A model generated the notes under the pieces. It did no database searches, was not told where the DNA came from, and saw only the letters and a program-made list of their open reading frames with translations. A stretch of 64,000 nucleotides of DNA, taken from Marisa cornuarietis. Its lineage: Eukaryota; Mollusca; Gastropoda; Architaenioglossa; Ampullariidae. The position numbers were made by a program, and so were the translations under genes. Where the stretch lies: NCBI GenBank assembly GCA_004794655.1, contig SMMW01000089.1:125001-189000 (forward strand). The letters run 5' to 3'. Shown here piece after piece: positions 25,490-40,115 of the stretch. Each line of letters opens with the position of its first letter. The first letter of the stretch is position 1.

Positions 25490-26000
25490 CATGCGCTAAA
25501 ACATCGGCCTCCGTCTACATCATTCACTTTCTCCGGATCCACCATCACTTTGTCCCAGTCTGTCAGAAACCTCTGTGTTCTTTTCGACACATCATTCGTC
25601 AAGATCGCCATGCTTTCGGAAGCTGCTCCGGATCTCATACAAAGAACACAAAACCAACGACTTTGTAAGAAACAAGATTGCCGCACTCGTAGGACACCAG
25701 GAACCTCTACTATCAACAGTCAAGCGACGTAAGCTGGTCTTCTTTGGCCATGTAACCCGGCACAACACCTTGTCGAAGACTATCCTTCAAGGCACCTTGG
25801 AGGGTGGCCGACGCCGCGGTGGTCAGAGAAAGAACTGACTTACGAACGTCAAAGACTGGACTGGTCGTCCTGTACAGGACCTGCTGACTATTGCCCAAAA
25901 TAGGCAAGAGTGGCGGGCCCTCTCAGCTGCAGCGTCTATCCATGTGCTCCCCCCAACGCCAGGTGCCAGGCAAGGGACGACTGACTGACTGACTGTTTGA
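25490..26000 (+). mobile_element. Two abutting LINE fragments (chimeric)
   Basis: 25490-25615 encodes a CR1-like RT C-terminal piece (STSFTFSGSTITLSQSVRNL). At about 25616 it switches without a gap to a copy of the LINE at 8190-8540 ([16 protein letters not shown]), which continues to a short GACT tail near 25980. Stops interrupt both. The abrupt join suggests template switching or a deletion between neighbours. Confidence 0.75.
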
Positions 26001-27288
26001 GAGAGTGATAATATAATTTTTTGTATGAGATAAATAGATGAATGTATGTTATTGTTGTGGGGGAATGTTTAGACGTTGATATATTGTGGGTTAAAGATGA
26101 TTATTTTATGTCTAGTTTTTGGGGGTTTCATTTTATTCTTCTTCTGTATATCAACTGCGTGGCCGTCAGCAGTCGGGATTGGGAATTACCAAAATTCGGA
26201 AAGGAAAGCGCCAGGACCAGAGACTGTGGTGTGTGCTTTGTGTTGTGATTTCTTCTGGAGAGACTGGCTTTGGGAGGACTGCGCCTTCAGGAGTGAAGGA
26301 ACATTGGATTTGACTGGAGATGGAACTATAAAGGATTATTGGAATTGACTGGAAAGGGAACTGGGTTTGGGTGTTTACCTTGAATTTAGTTTTTTTGGTG
26401 TTAATTATTTTTCTTCTTTCCAATTATATTTATCTTGAAATTTAACTTTTGTTTTGTTATGATCTCGTCTGAAAGTCACTGTAGAATGCACGTGACAGTG
26501 AGAGAACAGTTTAGAGAACAGAGGAGGGAGAGGAGAGAGTGGCCGGCGTCTATTTGTAATAAGAGTAAATGTCAAACTTACATATATGTGATTCCCTCAC
26601 TCGACATCAGATACATACGCTCAAAGAGCGAAGACTCCTTTTGTCAAATAATGAATTCACTAATGATAGGCTGGTCGAAAATTATTTATTAACTTTTTAA
26701 AAATTCGCTAGCACCAATTCCCAAAAACAATATGCTCCTCACTATCGCTTGTGACTGATTGTACGTGTTTAGACAGACAGTCACATGGATCAATAAGTAA
26801 AACATTAAAAGAGGCGAAATAAATACATAAATATTCAGATGACTAGATAATAAAATATCAGCTACAGACATTACTTGTGGTGTGAAAAAAAACTTAATAC
26901 AGGCTAAAACAACAAACAGGAATGAAAAATTTCTATCAGTTATTTTGTACTTGTGTGAAGAAGTAAACTCCATTACATGTGGCCAACAAAATATTAAAAT
27001 GCTTTAAAGCTGCTTTCAGTTTCTCACAAAATGATCATACCTAGTTCTCCAATTGATTGAAATATGTGTTGTAGATTGTTAACTGGTCTATCGCATTGAT
27101 CGTTGTGGTCTACGTTGTTATCAGACGACAACCGGTTAAGGGAAGACAACACTTGTGCTGCACTTAGTTAAGTTTCATCGTAGTTAAGGCCCTTCCCACA
27201 TTTTGAGCGACGTTTTCGCTGACGACCTCTACCAGCCTGTAGTGACCGGTGAGAGAAAAGTGGTGTACGATGAAAACCACTAAGATTT

Positions 27289-27297
27289 GTGTGTGTG

Positions 27298-27354
<57 letters not shown>
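27289..27354. repeat. (GT)n microsatellite
   Basis: About 32 GT units with one T insertion, inside the duplicated flank block. Confidence 0.95.
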
Positions 27355-27356
<2 letters not shown>

Positions 27357-27927
27357 GCATTCGCGCAGGTAGGCAGACTCAAATTTAAAAAAACACACAC
27401 ACACAAATACAAATTAGAAGACAGAACTAGGCTAGACTAAGAATGTAGCACTACACATTTCTGGACTGAGGATAAGAGAGAAGATGAAATGTTCAGGGGA
27501 ATCCAAGTATGCACTTATACATAGACTGGATGTGACCAAAGTCTACTAAAAACACTGGTAAGAAGCAGGTATTGTAAGGTCGATAAAGACCCTCACTAGG
27601 GAAATTGATAGAACAACATATAAGGAAGGATGAGTATTAGCTCAAAGTATTAAATAAATAAATAAATAAATAAAAGACTGCGGAAAAGGGTGGTACGTAC
27701 GTTTGTACCGAACTTGTTGAACTTGAGATAAATTACACTAGTTAAGTCAAACCGAAACTTTGTTTACATGTTCATTTTCTTTATTAGTAAAAACTGATCA
27801 TTTGTAATTTCATGAAAAAAGCTGCGATGAATTTGGATCGTCTACCTATTCCCGTCTCACTAAGTTTCTTTCAATAAGCTCCTTACAAGCTCTCTCAAAA
27901 AGACTGCTGTACGTTTTACCTTTACTT

Positions 27928-27931
27928 AATA

Positions 27932-27985
<54 letters not shown>
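27928..27985. repeat. (AAT)n microsatellite
   Basis: About 19 AAT units; inverted counterpart of the ATT tract at 16552-16596. Confidence 0.95.
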
Positions 27986-27986
<1 letters not shown>

Positions 27987-28080
27987 TCAATTCATGTTGT
28001 ACACGATCACTCATAAACGTAAAGCTTCAAGCGACTGAGAGTAAGACACAACGTGGACAGCTTTTAACAGAATTTTGATG

Positions 28081-28840
28081 GTGAATAGCAGTACTTACAG
28101 GAAGACGAGCAAAGAGGAATTGGATAAGAAATAGTAACAACTGAGAGAATCTGCAGAGCGAGAGAGAGAGAGAACAGCCGGGTAGTCAAAAAAAAAAACG
28201 AAAAAAATAAGAGGAGGTAAAAAGATCGACTCGTACAAAATGCACTATACATGGGTTTCTAACAATTAGTGCGAGTTTAATGTCTTTGCAGTATGGATAT
28301 GCGTTTTGATTGTCATGTTTGTGTTCAGCACATAGATATTATGAAGAAATGTCTATTTTGTTTTTCAACAGCATGACTTTTGTAAAAATTTGAAGGCCAC
28401 TTTTCGCATGTTTTATTTATTTATTTTTTTTTTTTGAATGAAGAGCAAAAAGGGATATGCATACACAAATCCTGCATTATAGGAGGACATCCTCTCCATA
28501 ATTAACTCCCCCTTCCAATTCAGACAATAAATGACAATAATTTTTTCTGGGCTAAATTTGAAGAAAAACATGATGAAGAAGGGATGCATGAAGATTAAGT
28601 GTTACTATATAGGATAAACTAGTCACTGTCTGTAAACCAAGACCAGTTGTACCTTGAAATTGTATGTGGGAGGAAAAGGAATTAAAAAAAAACATTTGCG
28701 TTGATGGCTAGTATTGGAATGTGTTTATAAATGATAATTCTAATTTTTTTGCATGGCAAGTATCAATGTATTGTTAGGTAAAATTGTTTGTAAAGGTATA
28801 TGTGGGTCTTTTCTTCTGTTTTCTTACTCCCTTTACTTCC
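28081..28840. other. AT-rich spacer, no gene recognised
   Basis: Short A and T runs and GA repeats. Nothing coding is supported. Confidence 0.3.
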
Positions 28841-28964
28841 CCCACACCATTCACAACATTGACAGCAATCAGCACCAATCAGAGAGAGAGAGAGAGAATG
28901 AACGACAGTTGGGATTATTCGGACGTTGAAGTCTGGTTTTCTCGTGCTAAAGTAGTACACTGGT

Positions 28965-29945
28965 GTTGACGGCTGTCAGTGTTGTGAATGGTGCACTAGT
29001 GTGACGTAGTACACTGTTTGGTGTTGACGGCTGTCAGTGTTGTGAATGGTGCACTAGTGTGACGTAGTACACTGTTTGGTGTTGACGGCTGTCAGTGTTG
29101 TGAATGGTGCACTAGTGTGACGTAGTACACTGTTTGGTGTTGACGGCTGTCAGTGTTGTGAATGGTGTAGTAGTGTGACGTAGTACACTGTTTGGTGTTA
29201 ACGGCTGTCAGTGTTGTGAATGGTGCAGTAGTGTGACGTAGTACACTGTTTGGTGTTAACGGCTGTCAGTGTAGTGAATGGTGCAGTAGTGTGACGTAGT
29301 ACACTGTTTGGTGTTAACGGCTGTCAGTGTAGTGAATGGTGCAGTAGTGTGACGTAGTACACTGTTTGGTGTTGACGGCTGTCAGTGTTGTGAAAAGGTG
29401 CAGTAGTGTGACGTAGTACACTGTTTGGTGTTAACGGCTGTCAGTGTAGTGAATGGTGCAGTAGTGTGACGTAGTACACTGTTTGGTGTTGACGGCTGTC
29501 AGTGTAGTGAATGGTGCAGTAGTGTGACGTAGTACACTATTTGGTGTTAATGGCTGTCAGTGTAGTGAATGGTGCAGTAGTGTGACGTAGTACACTGTTT
29601 GGTGTTGACTGCTGTCAGTGTAGTGAATGGTGCACTAGTGTGACGTAGTACACTAATTGGTGTTGACTGCTGTCAGTGTTGTGAATGGTGCACTAGTGTG
29701 ACGTAGTACACTGTTTGGTGTTAACGGCTGTCAGTGTTGTGAATGGTGCAGTAGTGTGACGTAGTACACTGTTTGGTGTTAACGGCTGTCAGTGTAGTGA
29801 ATGGTGCAGTAGTGTGACGTAGTACACTGTTTCGTGTTGACTGCTGTCAGTGTAGTGAATGGTGCAGTAGTGTGACGTAGTACACTGTTTGGTGTTGACT
29901 GCTGTCACTGTAGTGAATGGTGCAGTAGTGTGACGTAGTACACTG
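28965..29945. repeat. 58-bp minisatellite, about 17 copies
   Basis: Tandem array with unit containing GTGTTGACGGCTGTCAGTGT and, later in the unit, GTGTGACGTAGTACACTG. Units differ by few substitutions (GACGG/AACGG/GACTG; GCACTAG/GCAGTAG). One further unit, inverted, stands alone at about 33270-33325, and a partial inverted unit lies just left of the array at 28845-28878. Confidence 0.95.
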
Positions 29946-31700
29946 CTAGCGACGCTCGTTTTTCGAAAGTGAGAATAGTTACGGATAATTAATTAATGGA
30001 TGGGTTATGGAAGCTAAAATTTACAGGTTTGGTTTACATCCCCTGTATTTTCTTCTCCTGAACACATGGCTTCCTATCCTATAGAGTATAGAAGGATGAA
30101 AGTTTCAGTTAATCTGCTATTCGTCTTTGCAAGGACAACTGGGCAACCTTACAAACGCACCCACGCACACACATACACATGGAAGCGAGAACTAGCGAAG
30201 TCGGAGTCAAGATACAAACAAATACTAAATGTCGTGGTGACAGGCGCATTGACTTGTTAGCTCCCTTTATTAGGAGCCTAGTCACCTGGTTCAACTTTTT
30301 TATGGAGCCAGCTTTTTTTCTTCTCGCGGTCCTGACGATCTCTTATTCTGATGCCACGTGATCAGCTCCCATGGTGATTGGGTGTGGATTGTCGAAATAA
30401 TAATGATTACACATTTTAAACTAATTAATGCCTTTCTAATTTGCTACTTTTTAAATGTGTCTGTCATAGTGAGGCATAATGATCACAAATCGTAATTAAA
30501 AATACTTTATGCTTTTAGATATCACAACTTTTGTGTACGTATACTTGTTGATTTCCGCATCGTTCTACATGTTTACCCGTTACTGAGGAGGAAGAAAGAT
30601 TGCTAAGCATACGTCTAGCACTGCAAATGCAAACCTTATCAAAATATAAACATTTGAAGGTCTGCAATGTTGCGGCGATAGTACTTACGATAGTACTTAT
30701 CTCTGGCAATTGCCGCTGTTAAAGAAAATCATCATCACAAAAAGTAGCAAATGGTGCAGGAGGGAGTTTCAGGTAGATATTTGATGTTTCCAGATTTTCC
30801 TTGCATCTAGTTAAAAGCAATGAGAGTGTGTCAGGGGAAAGAGAGAGAGAGAAAAAAGAGAAAGATGGAAACAACTTGTGTTGATGTCGATGGTGTAAGA
30901 CTAGTGTCGCTAAGCTACTGTGTCTGCTGTTTCAATGCTTGGGTGTAGAAGAAAGTGTTAAGATAATGTTTGCTTCTTACATTTCTGTCAAAATATTTAA
31001 TATGTTAACGTCTGTTATCGTCGTTAATACAGACACCACCATTAATCTTCACAAAAATGGAGGGAATAGTGAGTAAAAAGTACAGTAATCCCATGTAGAC
31101 GAATGCTTAAGTGAATATCAACAATAATATTTAAATTTAATTGCTTTTATTTAAATATCGATTAATTCTTGACTATACTTATGTTTGTTGATCTGAACAG
31201 TATGCAAAATGTTTGACAAAGTGTAAAATTTCGTTTGAATTGCCTAACACAAGGATGTAGTTAAGCTTCACAGCATACTACAAAATCGACTTAATTGTTT
31301 GGTCTTTCACATAAAATGTGAAGTGGGTCGTGCATAGTTGTAGACTGTAAAGTACATACTGAATAACAATGTTTGATGCCACCAGTCTCTGTACGTTTAC
31401 ATTATTTTGAAAATGAAACTTTGGGTTCATTGTTCTTTTTCTAAGCTAACTACTATTCTAGAAATAAAATATCTCACAACATATTGATTTCCCCTATTTA
31501 CGATCTCACGCAATTAATATTTTGAACTAATAAATTTAAAATTTAAGAATAAATTGTTTATATATACATATATATATATATATATCCCAGCAAAACTAAT
31601 CCTAAGATAAACAATAAAACAATTGAATAATAGAGAACAAATAGTTTCACCAGAGTACATAACTAAAGTACAGTAGACTACATTGAGTTTACAAACGTCA
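29946..31700. other. Spacer between minisatellite and gene B 3' end
   Basis: AT-rich, with GA and TA simple repeats (31560-31585). No coding region recognised. Confidence 0.3.
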
Positions 31701-31806
31701 GTATTGCGAGAACAACAATGTGCACTGAGCCAACATCATCAGTGAAAGGTGTGGTGTACAGTAGACTGAGGATGTCAGCAGTGAGAGTACAGGAGACCAG
31801 GTGGTG

Positions 31807-34800
31807 TTACACTGGTTTGAATTTCAGTTCACTGAACGTGAAGCTCCTCCAGTCAGTGTGGGCGAGATACCAGTTGATGCCGTCATAACCCTCAGCCCCG
31901 TCAGCCTTGTATCGGCCGTTGAGGTTAGAGCTGTGACAGTCGTTGTACCACCAGGCGCCGTGTAGCTGAGCGGCACAGTTACCAGACAACTTGTCATTGT
32001 CTCGGTCATAGGCTGAGAAACTCTGGTCGTTATGATACGCCATGCTGTCACCTGTAAACATACACGCACGCACGCACGCACAAACACAAGCAAACACAAT
32101 GTATACCCCCAAAGCACATGTATCCATACGTACAGAAAAACACAAACTGCAATTATGTTCAATTAGAAACACAAAGTCCCTCTACACCCAAATTGTGTCA
32201 CTAAAAGACACGATACAGGACACCTATCAATTAATAAAAGTATTCTCTATGAATTGTTTATCATGGAAAAGTGAAACACCACAAATGACAATTAACCCAA
32301 CAAAAAGCAGTTCTAGAGTAGAGATCGAGACAACTATACTGGGTGCATTTGAAATAAATCACAGGCACCTCAATACTTTCCCACCGTGAACGTTTAGACT
32401 ACATCATAGCCCTACACTCAACGTTTAGACAACATCATAGCCCTACACTCAACGTTTAGACTACATCATAGCCCTACACTCAACGTTTAGACTACATCAT
32501 AGCCCTACACTCAACGTTTAGACAACATCATAGCCCTTCACTCAACATTTAGACTACATCATAGCCCTACACTCAACGTTTAGACAACATCATAGCCCTA
32601 CACTCAACGTTTAGACAACATCATAGCCCTACACTCAACGTTTAGACTACATCATAGCCCTACACTCAACGTTTAGACAACATCATAGCCCTACACTCAA
32701 CATTTAGACTACATCATAGCCCTACACTCAACGTTTAGACAACATCATAGCCCTACACTCAACATTTAGACTACATCATAGCCCTACACTCAACGTTTAG
32801 ACAACATCATAGCCCTACACTCAACGTTTAGACAACATCATAGCCCTACACTCAACATTTAGACTACATCATAGCCCTACACTCAACAGTTTTTGAGGTC
32901 ACGAAAAGGAAGTTTAAGATCAGCCTGATCTTAGTTTTTTTTTAATAAGAACAAAACTTGCATGCCTCACAATGTTTTTCGTTATTTTATTTTTTTTTTT
33001 TGAGAGAGAGGTATTTATCTCTTACAGTTGGCTACATTTTACGGCGCAACGCGATTACTTCACACATTTGAGATATTTATATATATATATATATATATAT
33101 TTAATGTCTTCTTAAGGACCAACCCTAATGCTTTACGTTTATTTGCGATAAATACAGACGATATAAAACTAACCTGTAAACTTTATCCCGTGAACCAAGA
33201 ATCAACATTCGTTAATTAACTATCCGGTAACAAAGTACGCGATTCTCACCTGCGATCAACGAGCTCCGCTAACAGTGTACTACGTCACACTAGTACACCA
33301 TTCAACACTGTCAGTTAACACTAAGAAGAGATAGAGAGCATGAGCGACATTTTGGATTATTCCGTGGCTGATATACTGTATTTATCATGCTATAGTAGCA
33401 CTTTTAAAGAACCGGAGATACCTACACAAATACAACTGTACGTGTTCGAGCCCGAGGGTTCCCAAGTCTCAAACACACCAAAGGCACATGGCGATAGTGA
33501 TGGCGATGATGAACGACTTCATATTAATATTTTCATTACTTGAGTCTGTTTTCACTGCACATGGTTTTTGTAAATTTTGTTCAAAGCAGCTCCACAATTT
33601 CGGGACAGAAAAATACACTTCCTAAAATCTTCACATCAGGCAAATTTAATTTATAATACTTCTAAAATAATACACAATCCATAATTCGCATTCTGTAAAA
33701 ACCTTATAGACTTAAACAGATGGAAAAAAGACTTAGCCTCATCTCAACAATTTTACTTTGTAATTAAATTACTATTTTGATAAATCTGGTCAGGACTTCA
33801 TAATACAGCCCTCAGGAAAACGGACAGAATCTCCCAAGAGCTCAAAAAACCACGAAGATTCATTTTTCTTTTCTCGGCGTTTATCTTTACATTTTTTAAA
33901 AGTATAACCTCTCACTGAAGCTGTTACATCAAAGGCAAAGCGTGATAGGAGACGATCTCATCCACACACACATCTACGCATTTGCACGCCCACGGACACA
34001 CCCACTAATCTAATGGTCCACTCATTCCTTTTTTAGACAGACAGGCAGCCCGGCAGTTAGCTGCGTCTCACTCTATCTTACTTTTTAATTGTCACGTACC
34101 CGCATTACCCGAGTAGCCGGACACGGTAAGTCTGTAGTTTGTCTCAGGACCACCCACACTGAATGACGAGTACTCAGCATAGTGATGTTCTCCATTCACC
34201 TCGCGAAGGTCTACACGTAGTCGGGTGGGTCTCGCTTTGGTCAGCGTGTGAAGCCTTGACAAGCCTGAGATAAGACATGGCAATTATCTCAAATTAAGAA
34301 ATAAATCAGACAATCAAATTTTTTTTTCTCAAAAGTTCTTAGAATTCACAGAAGTATTGCTTGTCGATAACTTAGCCGGCTATTTTGCTATATAAAGCTA
34401 AAAATTATAATATCATTCTTAGACTGAAGAGGATAAAAAAAAATCCAGTGCCTCAATGCATTTAATTTTCATTACTTAATTGTGTATACTAATACTACAA
34501 CTACTACTGATAATAATAAACCGTTTTTTTGTGTCACCAGAACAACAACATATGGTCACAGGACTTTTGGCTACTGTGCTGCAAAACAATGGAACTCTCT
34601 TCCTTTCCATATCCGCCACCTTCCGACAATTGAATCTTTCAAATCTGCACTGAAAACGCACCTCTTCCTTGAGCATTACTCCTAGTCCACAATGCTAGTC
34701 CTTACCCCCCCACCCCCCTTGCCTCTTGCTACTTTACTTATCACTATTTTTCTCTGTTCCTGTTACTTGATGCCTTTTGTTTTCTGTTTCGTCAGTACTG

Positions 34801-37800
34801 TCGTTTTCTTTCGTCCCCTTTGTTCTGTATCTACTTAGTCCACGTCTCTTCCGCGTTTTAAGCGCTGAGAGCATGCTCTCTATGAGTGTGAATATGCGCT
34901 ATACAAATCTTCACTATTATTATTATTATTTTCCATGTAAACACGAGCTAAATGCGCTTCACACACAAAAAGTAAACAAATTAACGACAGTGAACCATAC
35001 AGAATCAGACAGAATCACAGCATCATAAACATAAACAGCAGTAAACAGATAATGCCATTACTGGATGAAGAATTAAGCAGTGAACAGAACTGTCTTATTA
35101 AGCAAGATATGTATGGAAGTGAAAGGTTTTCAGGCAGTATTGCGAGGCTTCGAAGGTAGGCACAGGACGAAGAGAGGGACGAAGAGCATTTCAAACAGTG
35201 GGGCCAGAGAAGGACAAGGAGCGTCTTCCGAATTTCTCCGTCAGATGCTTGTAACAGGAAGGACAACAGACTAGGGTGGTATAGTGTCCACACAGAGACA
35301 CACACATACGTTCAAAATACAGATATATAGTTACATTTACAAACATAGCGATACATAATGAAAATGGTATAACATTATTATTATGACACAGACACACTAA
35401 TATATGGATGTTTAAGGACACTTTTACACCTTATATGCTTATTCTTAACAACACAAAAAAATAAATAAGCTTAAAATGTTTTAGCTACTGTACATTAATT
35501 ATCATTGATAATTAATAAAAAAATTAATAAAATTATATAATATATTATAATAATAATTAATAAAATCCGAAAAAAATCGATTCCCTGCAATCAGATAATC
35601 CAACAAAAAAAAAAGAAAAGAAAAATAGAGACATTATATACTGCAGGGACGTATTTCCTCTCGAAATCTGTTTCTTTCATTTTGTGACTTTGACACCTTA
35701 GACACTACAGGATCATTAGCCACCCATCTATCTTTTTACTAAGACCCTCATTATCACAACAAACATCATGTTAAGGGAATAATGGGCAAAATAGCGAGCA
35801 ATTTGCATCATAGTGTGAAACCCTGGTCAAAATACAGAAAGGACACCCTTCATATTAACCACGGACGTGTATAGAGATCAGCGCTTAGCCTCTTGCGAAG
35901 TACTCCACTCTTAGTCTCGGCGATTTTAAACAATGAATGTGATTTAACCGGACGTTTTTTAACACGAAATCCCAGTTCTAGCCGCTAACTGAAAAAAATC
36001 GTCTACATCAGTCTATATCTGCTTAGAGCGTGCTGTAGGCGCCTTCTCCACTCATCTTACTCCACACTCACACCAAGCTTAGGCAAACTTAAACCCCGGC
36101 TACTGGCACTGGTGGTACTGCATAATGATACACAACAATCTCAACAGCTAGAACATTTTTTTTTCAAGTGAATGATTGAAGTGCTCGATTCCCCCATTCT
36201 CGATGGTAGCGCCGGAAGTTGCTAAAACCCGATGCACAGACGGCCAAGGTGATACTCCACTGGTAATGTACCTCCGGGATATTAAGCAAAATCCGTCACA
36301 GAAACATCATAATAAAGCAGAATACTTGATTAGAGTCTAAATTTGAATGTAAAAACAAATGTTGACATTACAATATGCAGTTGGAAGAAAGATAAGTCAA
36401 GAGAATGAGAGAGATTTGTTCACTAATCTTACCCAGCCAAAACTCCCCGGTGTTGTTACCAAAGCCATTTACATAGTCCTCCCACTTCCTGTAGAAGTTA
36501 ACTGAGCCGTCGCGACGTCTGTGGAAAACCTGAACATAACACAAGTTCACAGGTCGTTACTATGGCTACCACAGCGTAGCATAGTCGATAGTATTCGACA
36601 CTAATCACACAGTTTCATGAGGTCGTAAACATGACGATAACTGTAATTATCCTTGTACATTTCCCGGTTTTGATAAAAATATGTGAACCTGTTGTAATGG
36701 TGACATTCACGTGAACACAGACATATTCCTGGTTCTGATAAAAAGTGTTTAAAATTAGGAAACATTAACTGGATGTGATTATTTATATGGGAATCTAATA
36801 AATAGAACAAATGCATTATACACCCAGAGATTACAAGTAACAAGTTTAGACTACTTATCAAACCTACAGTCACCGATCAAAAAGCGGGAAGTGGTTGATT
36901 GATGCGACTTTATACAACAGACACATGTAAACTAGAAGAAGAAATGTAGGCCCGTCTAGCACCGCCCTCAGCTCCTGGAGTCTACATGACAGACACTACC
37001 TGAGTCATACACACAGACTACCTGACTTATACACACTGACAAACACGACCACACGTACCAGCCAAAGAAAGACGCAACAGTCAAAACAGAAAGTAAACAT
37101 TCATGTTCTCCTACTTCTTGTTGGAAATGTCGTAAGTCAGCGACAACACTGTGATTTTATGAACTGTCAGTACGTGACCCTGGGTATAAGCGGTGTCACA
37201 CGTTTGCGAGCAGTATACAGTGTACATGACAGACACTACCTGAATCATACACACTGACTACCTGACTTATACACACTGACAAACACGACCACACGTACCA
37301 GCCAGCCGCTGTCGCCAGAGTCCATGTCACACCACACTGTCAGGGTTTCCTTGTTGTCTGGCAGCTGAATGGGGTAGACACCAGACTTGCCTCCTGTCCT
37401 CTGCCAGTCTCGACATGACTCTATTTTCACACAAACAAGTTTTTACGGTCTTAAGACATTGGTATAAGGTGCGCAGTGGAACTAGGAACTATGACGGAAA
37501 CAATCGTTTGAGTGTAAGTAACAATAATTACAACTTTAATAGCTTATGATACAACAGTCACGTGACATCATCCCTACTGTGTATACATGACTTTTCACAG
37601 TCAGTACTATTAATAGCACAACGTTACTGTTGATCGACGATGATAGTTGTTTGACGACGCTGGCGAGGACGAGTAGCTCGAGATAACTGAAAGCATCACC
37701 TGTCTCCTGTCCTGTGCATTTCACCGTATCTACAGGTGCACACAGGTAAGTGTCAACGACTCCATGTTGCACCAACAGTTGTTTTGCACACGACTCAAAA

Positions 37801-40053
37801 TGACGTAATACAAATAAGTGACGTCACGCCAGAGATCAACAAAGGTAACAAGGTGCGCAGTCAGTGGGTCTCTGTGTCATTCAGACTGTGGACTGATTCA
37901 CAACTTGAGCTCATGTCTTTACTTGATGACTACAGTAGTTTTCATTGAAATGTAACTCTCAGTTCTACTTCGGGCGGACTGGTGTGTTTATCTCCTTACT
38001 TGATGATTATAACCGTCTTTACTCCTGTAACTTCCGGCTGTACTTTAGGTGGTCTGGTGGCGGAACTAATTATAATACTAATAAACATAATCCGAATCAG
38101 AATAATCACAACAACATTAATATACGAAAAAGGAGAAATGAGGGGTTAGAAAGACTAACATTATGTGGATTATTGTGAGGCGAAACGTTGATCGAAAAAA
38201 TGTGTTTTAATGATTCAATGGTGGGTATGTGGCAGAGGGGTTATAGTTGCAGTGGTTTGCTGCATGGTAACTATATATACCTTGACTATATGTTGTTGCG
38301 TTGGTGTCTACTTGTGTCTATGAGTCTCTGGGTGTCACGTGTGTCATCCTCCTCATCTTTACAGTCACATCTTCCTCCTCATCTTTACAATGAGTTCGTT
38401 TTTGTATTTTTTTTAAAGTAATGCGATTCTAGATTATAACGACTTTCACCAAGAATCTCGAAAATAAAGCTAAGGTACAGTGGCAGTTGTTTATATTCTT
38501 CGTCGATACATTTCCCTCTGTAGGATACTAGTACATTATCCCTTAATTAAACCAATGTGTCACGGGTTTCCTGTCCTCTTACCATCGATAGAAAGGAACA
38601 AAGCTCGTGGACATGAATAAACACTGAATGATAACTTTTAAAGTCAGAAATATTATGTCAACATTGAAATGAAAGTTGTTTAGATTGTGTTAAACATTTT
38701 ATTAGCGTTTCTGTAAACAACAGACGAGCCGACGATATACAAAGTTTTAGGAAACTCAGAGTATTATTAGTTATTTTAATATTTCTGACTTACCTGCAAC
38801 ACGACACGCAGTCTCGGTTTCTTTGAGGAGTGTGCCTAAAGGACAGAGACATCTGCCTGACAAACATTGACTGAATGTGTCAGGACAGTCCATGTTGTTG
38901 TTACACAGTAAGTTGTACCACTCATGGTATGAGGCGAACTTCGTTAGGCAGGATCTCTGGTAGTGGGTCCAGCCTTTACGCGTCTTAGGATACCACCCTG
39001 AGGGAGACTGGCGCGAGGTGACGTCATGGAGCAGACAGAGACCTCCTGCGGCTGGCACGGGAGATAGAAAGAGGAAACCGAACATGAAAATAATATTTTA
39101 ATTTAAGAATATTGATAGCAAGTTATTATTTCTAGAAACATTTCTCTTTTACTCAAAATGTTTCAACAAAACGCATTATACATACTTGTATATTTGTAAT
39201 TCTTTTTTTCTTTCTTTACACTGGGAGCATGGCTGTCAGAGACTAGTTTTACAATGATTTCAAAGTGAACAGTTTTCCCCATTTCTGTTGTGGTGCCCAA
39301 TCTTTGCTAGTGTAGAGTTCTGATGCTAGAGTTATGTGCCTGTGTCTTTCGCAGTGTGCAGACCTGCAGGACTTACTCATAAGATATGTGGACTTATGTA
39401 TGATTAGCGATACAATTGTACTTCATGCTCTAGAATACTTGTATAGCAAAGCTGTTATACACAGGCGTGTAATGGTCAGCCATGTTTTAATATCACCTAG
39501 TGGACAGGTGTGTCTCACTGGCCTCCACAACTCTCTCTCCTCAGTCGTAGGGGGCCAGTGACTACGATCAGTGTACGACTACCCAACATACTGTTTATGG
39601 CCTCCAGGAGTTTTACGGAAATTCTTGAACAGAATCTGGCTGTTTCTCAGTGATTGTAAAACTAACATGACGATCTTACTACAATAATTTTTATATTTTC
39701 TAGTGATTCTAGAACTAACACCATACAACTGTAAACACATCTATGTCATTCGTAAATGGCCCCACCTTAATGGTGGAGAAAGTTGCTATAGAATTTATTA
39801 TTATTTATTATTATTATTATTATTTGAACACGCGCAATTTTATAATGTCATTTAATTTCACATACTTTGTTTTATAAATACTAAATATATTCAGTATTCA
39901 TTATGCATAAAAATCTGTATACCATAAAGTGTTAATTTTACTCCAAGGCATTTTTTTGTAATTTATTAAGACTCTACTAACTGTAAAATATAAAATAGAA
40001 AGACAAAACATTTTGACCTTTAATGCTGACTTTATTTATTAAGCGTGCTATAG

Positions 40054-40115
<62 letters not shown>

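Larger units (their letters stand above)
26690..28080 (-). repeat. Third copy of part of the duplicated 5' flank
   Basis: 26690-27420 matches 44340-44990 (same strand) and 17160-17830 (opposite strand). 27770-28080 matches 16440-16740 in inverted orientation. The block sits about 2.8 kb upstream of gene C, as the other copies sit upstream of gene B and of the orphan promoter. The open frames in two copies (an apparent hydrophobic protein) are broken by stops in the 44-kb copy, so the block is probably non-coding. Confidence 0.75.

Noticed and set aside
17528..26973. Hydrophobic ORFs at 17528-17830 (+) and 26689-26973 (-) that look like a conserved membrane protein
   Set aside because: They are copies of one duplicated flank block; the third copy near 44400-44620 has stops in the same frame, so conservation is at the DNA level only.
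28965..32888. CRISPR-like regularly spaced repeats
   Set aside because: The 58-bp and 31-bp arrays are contiguous minisatellites without unique spacers, in an animal genome.
35050..35280. Possible coding or LINE fragment downstream of the LINE 3' end
   Set aside because: Reading frames on both strands lack motifs. It may be an old repeat but I could not support a call.
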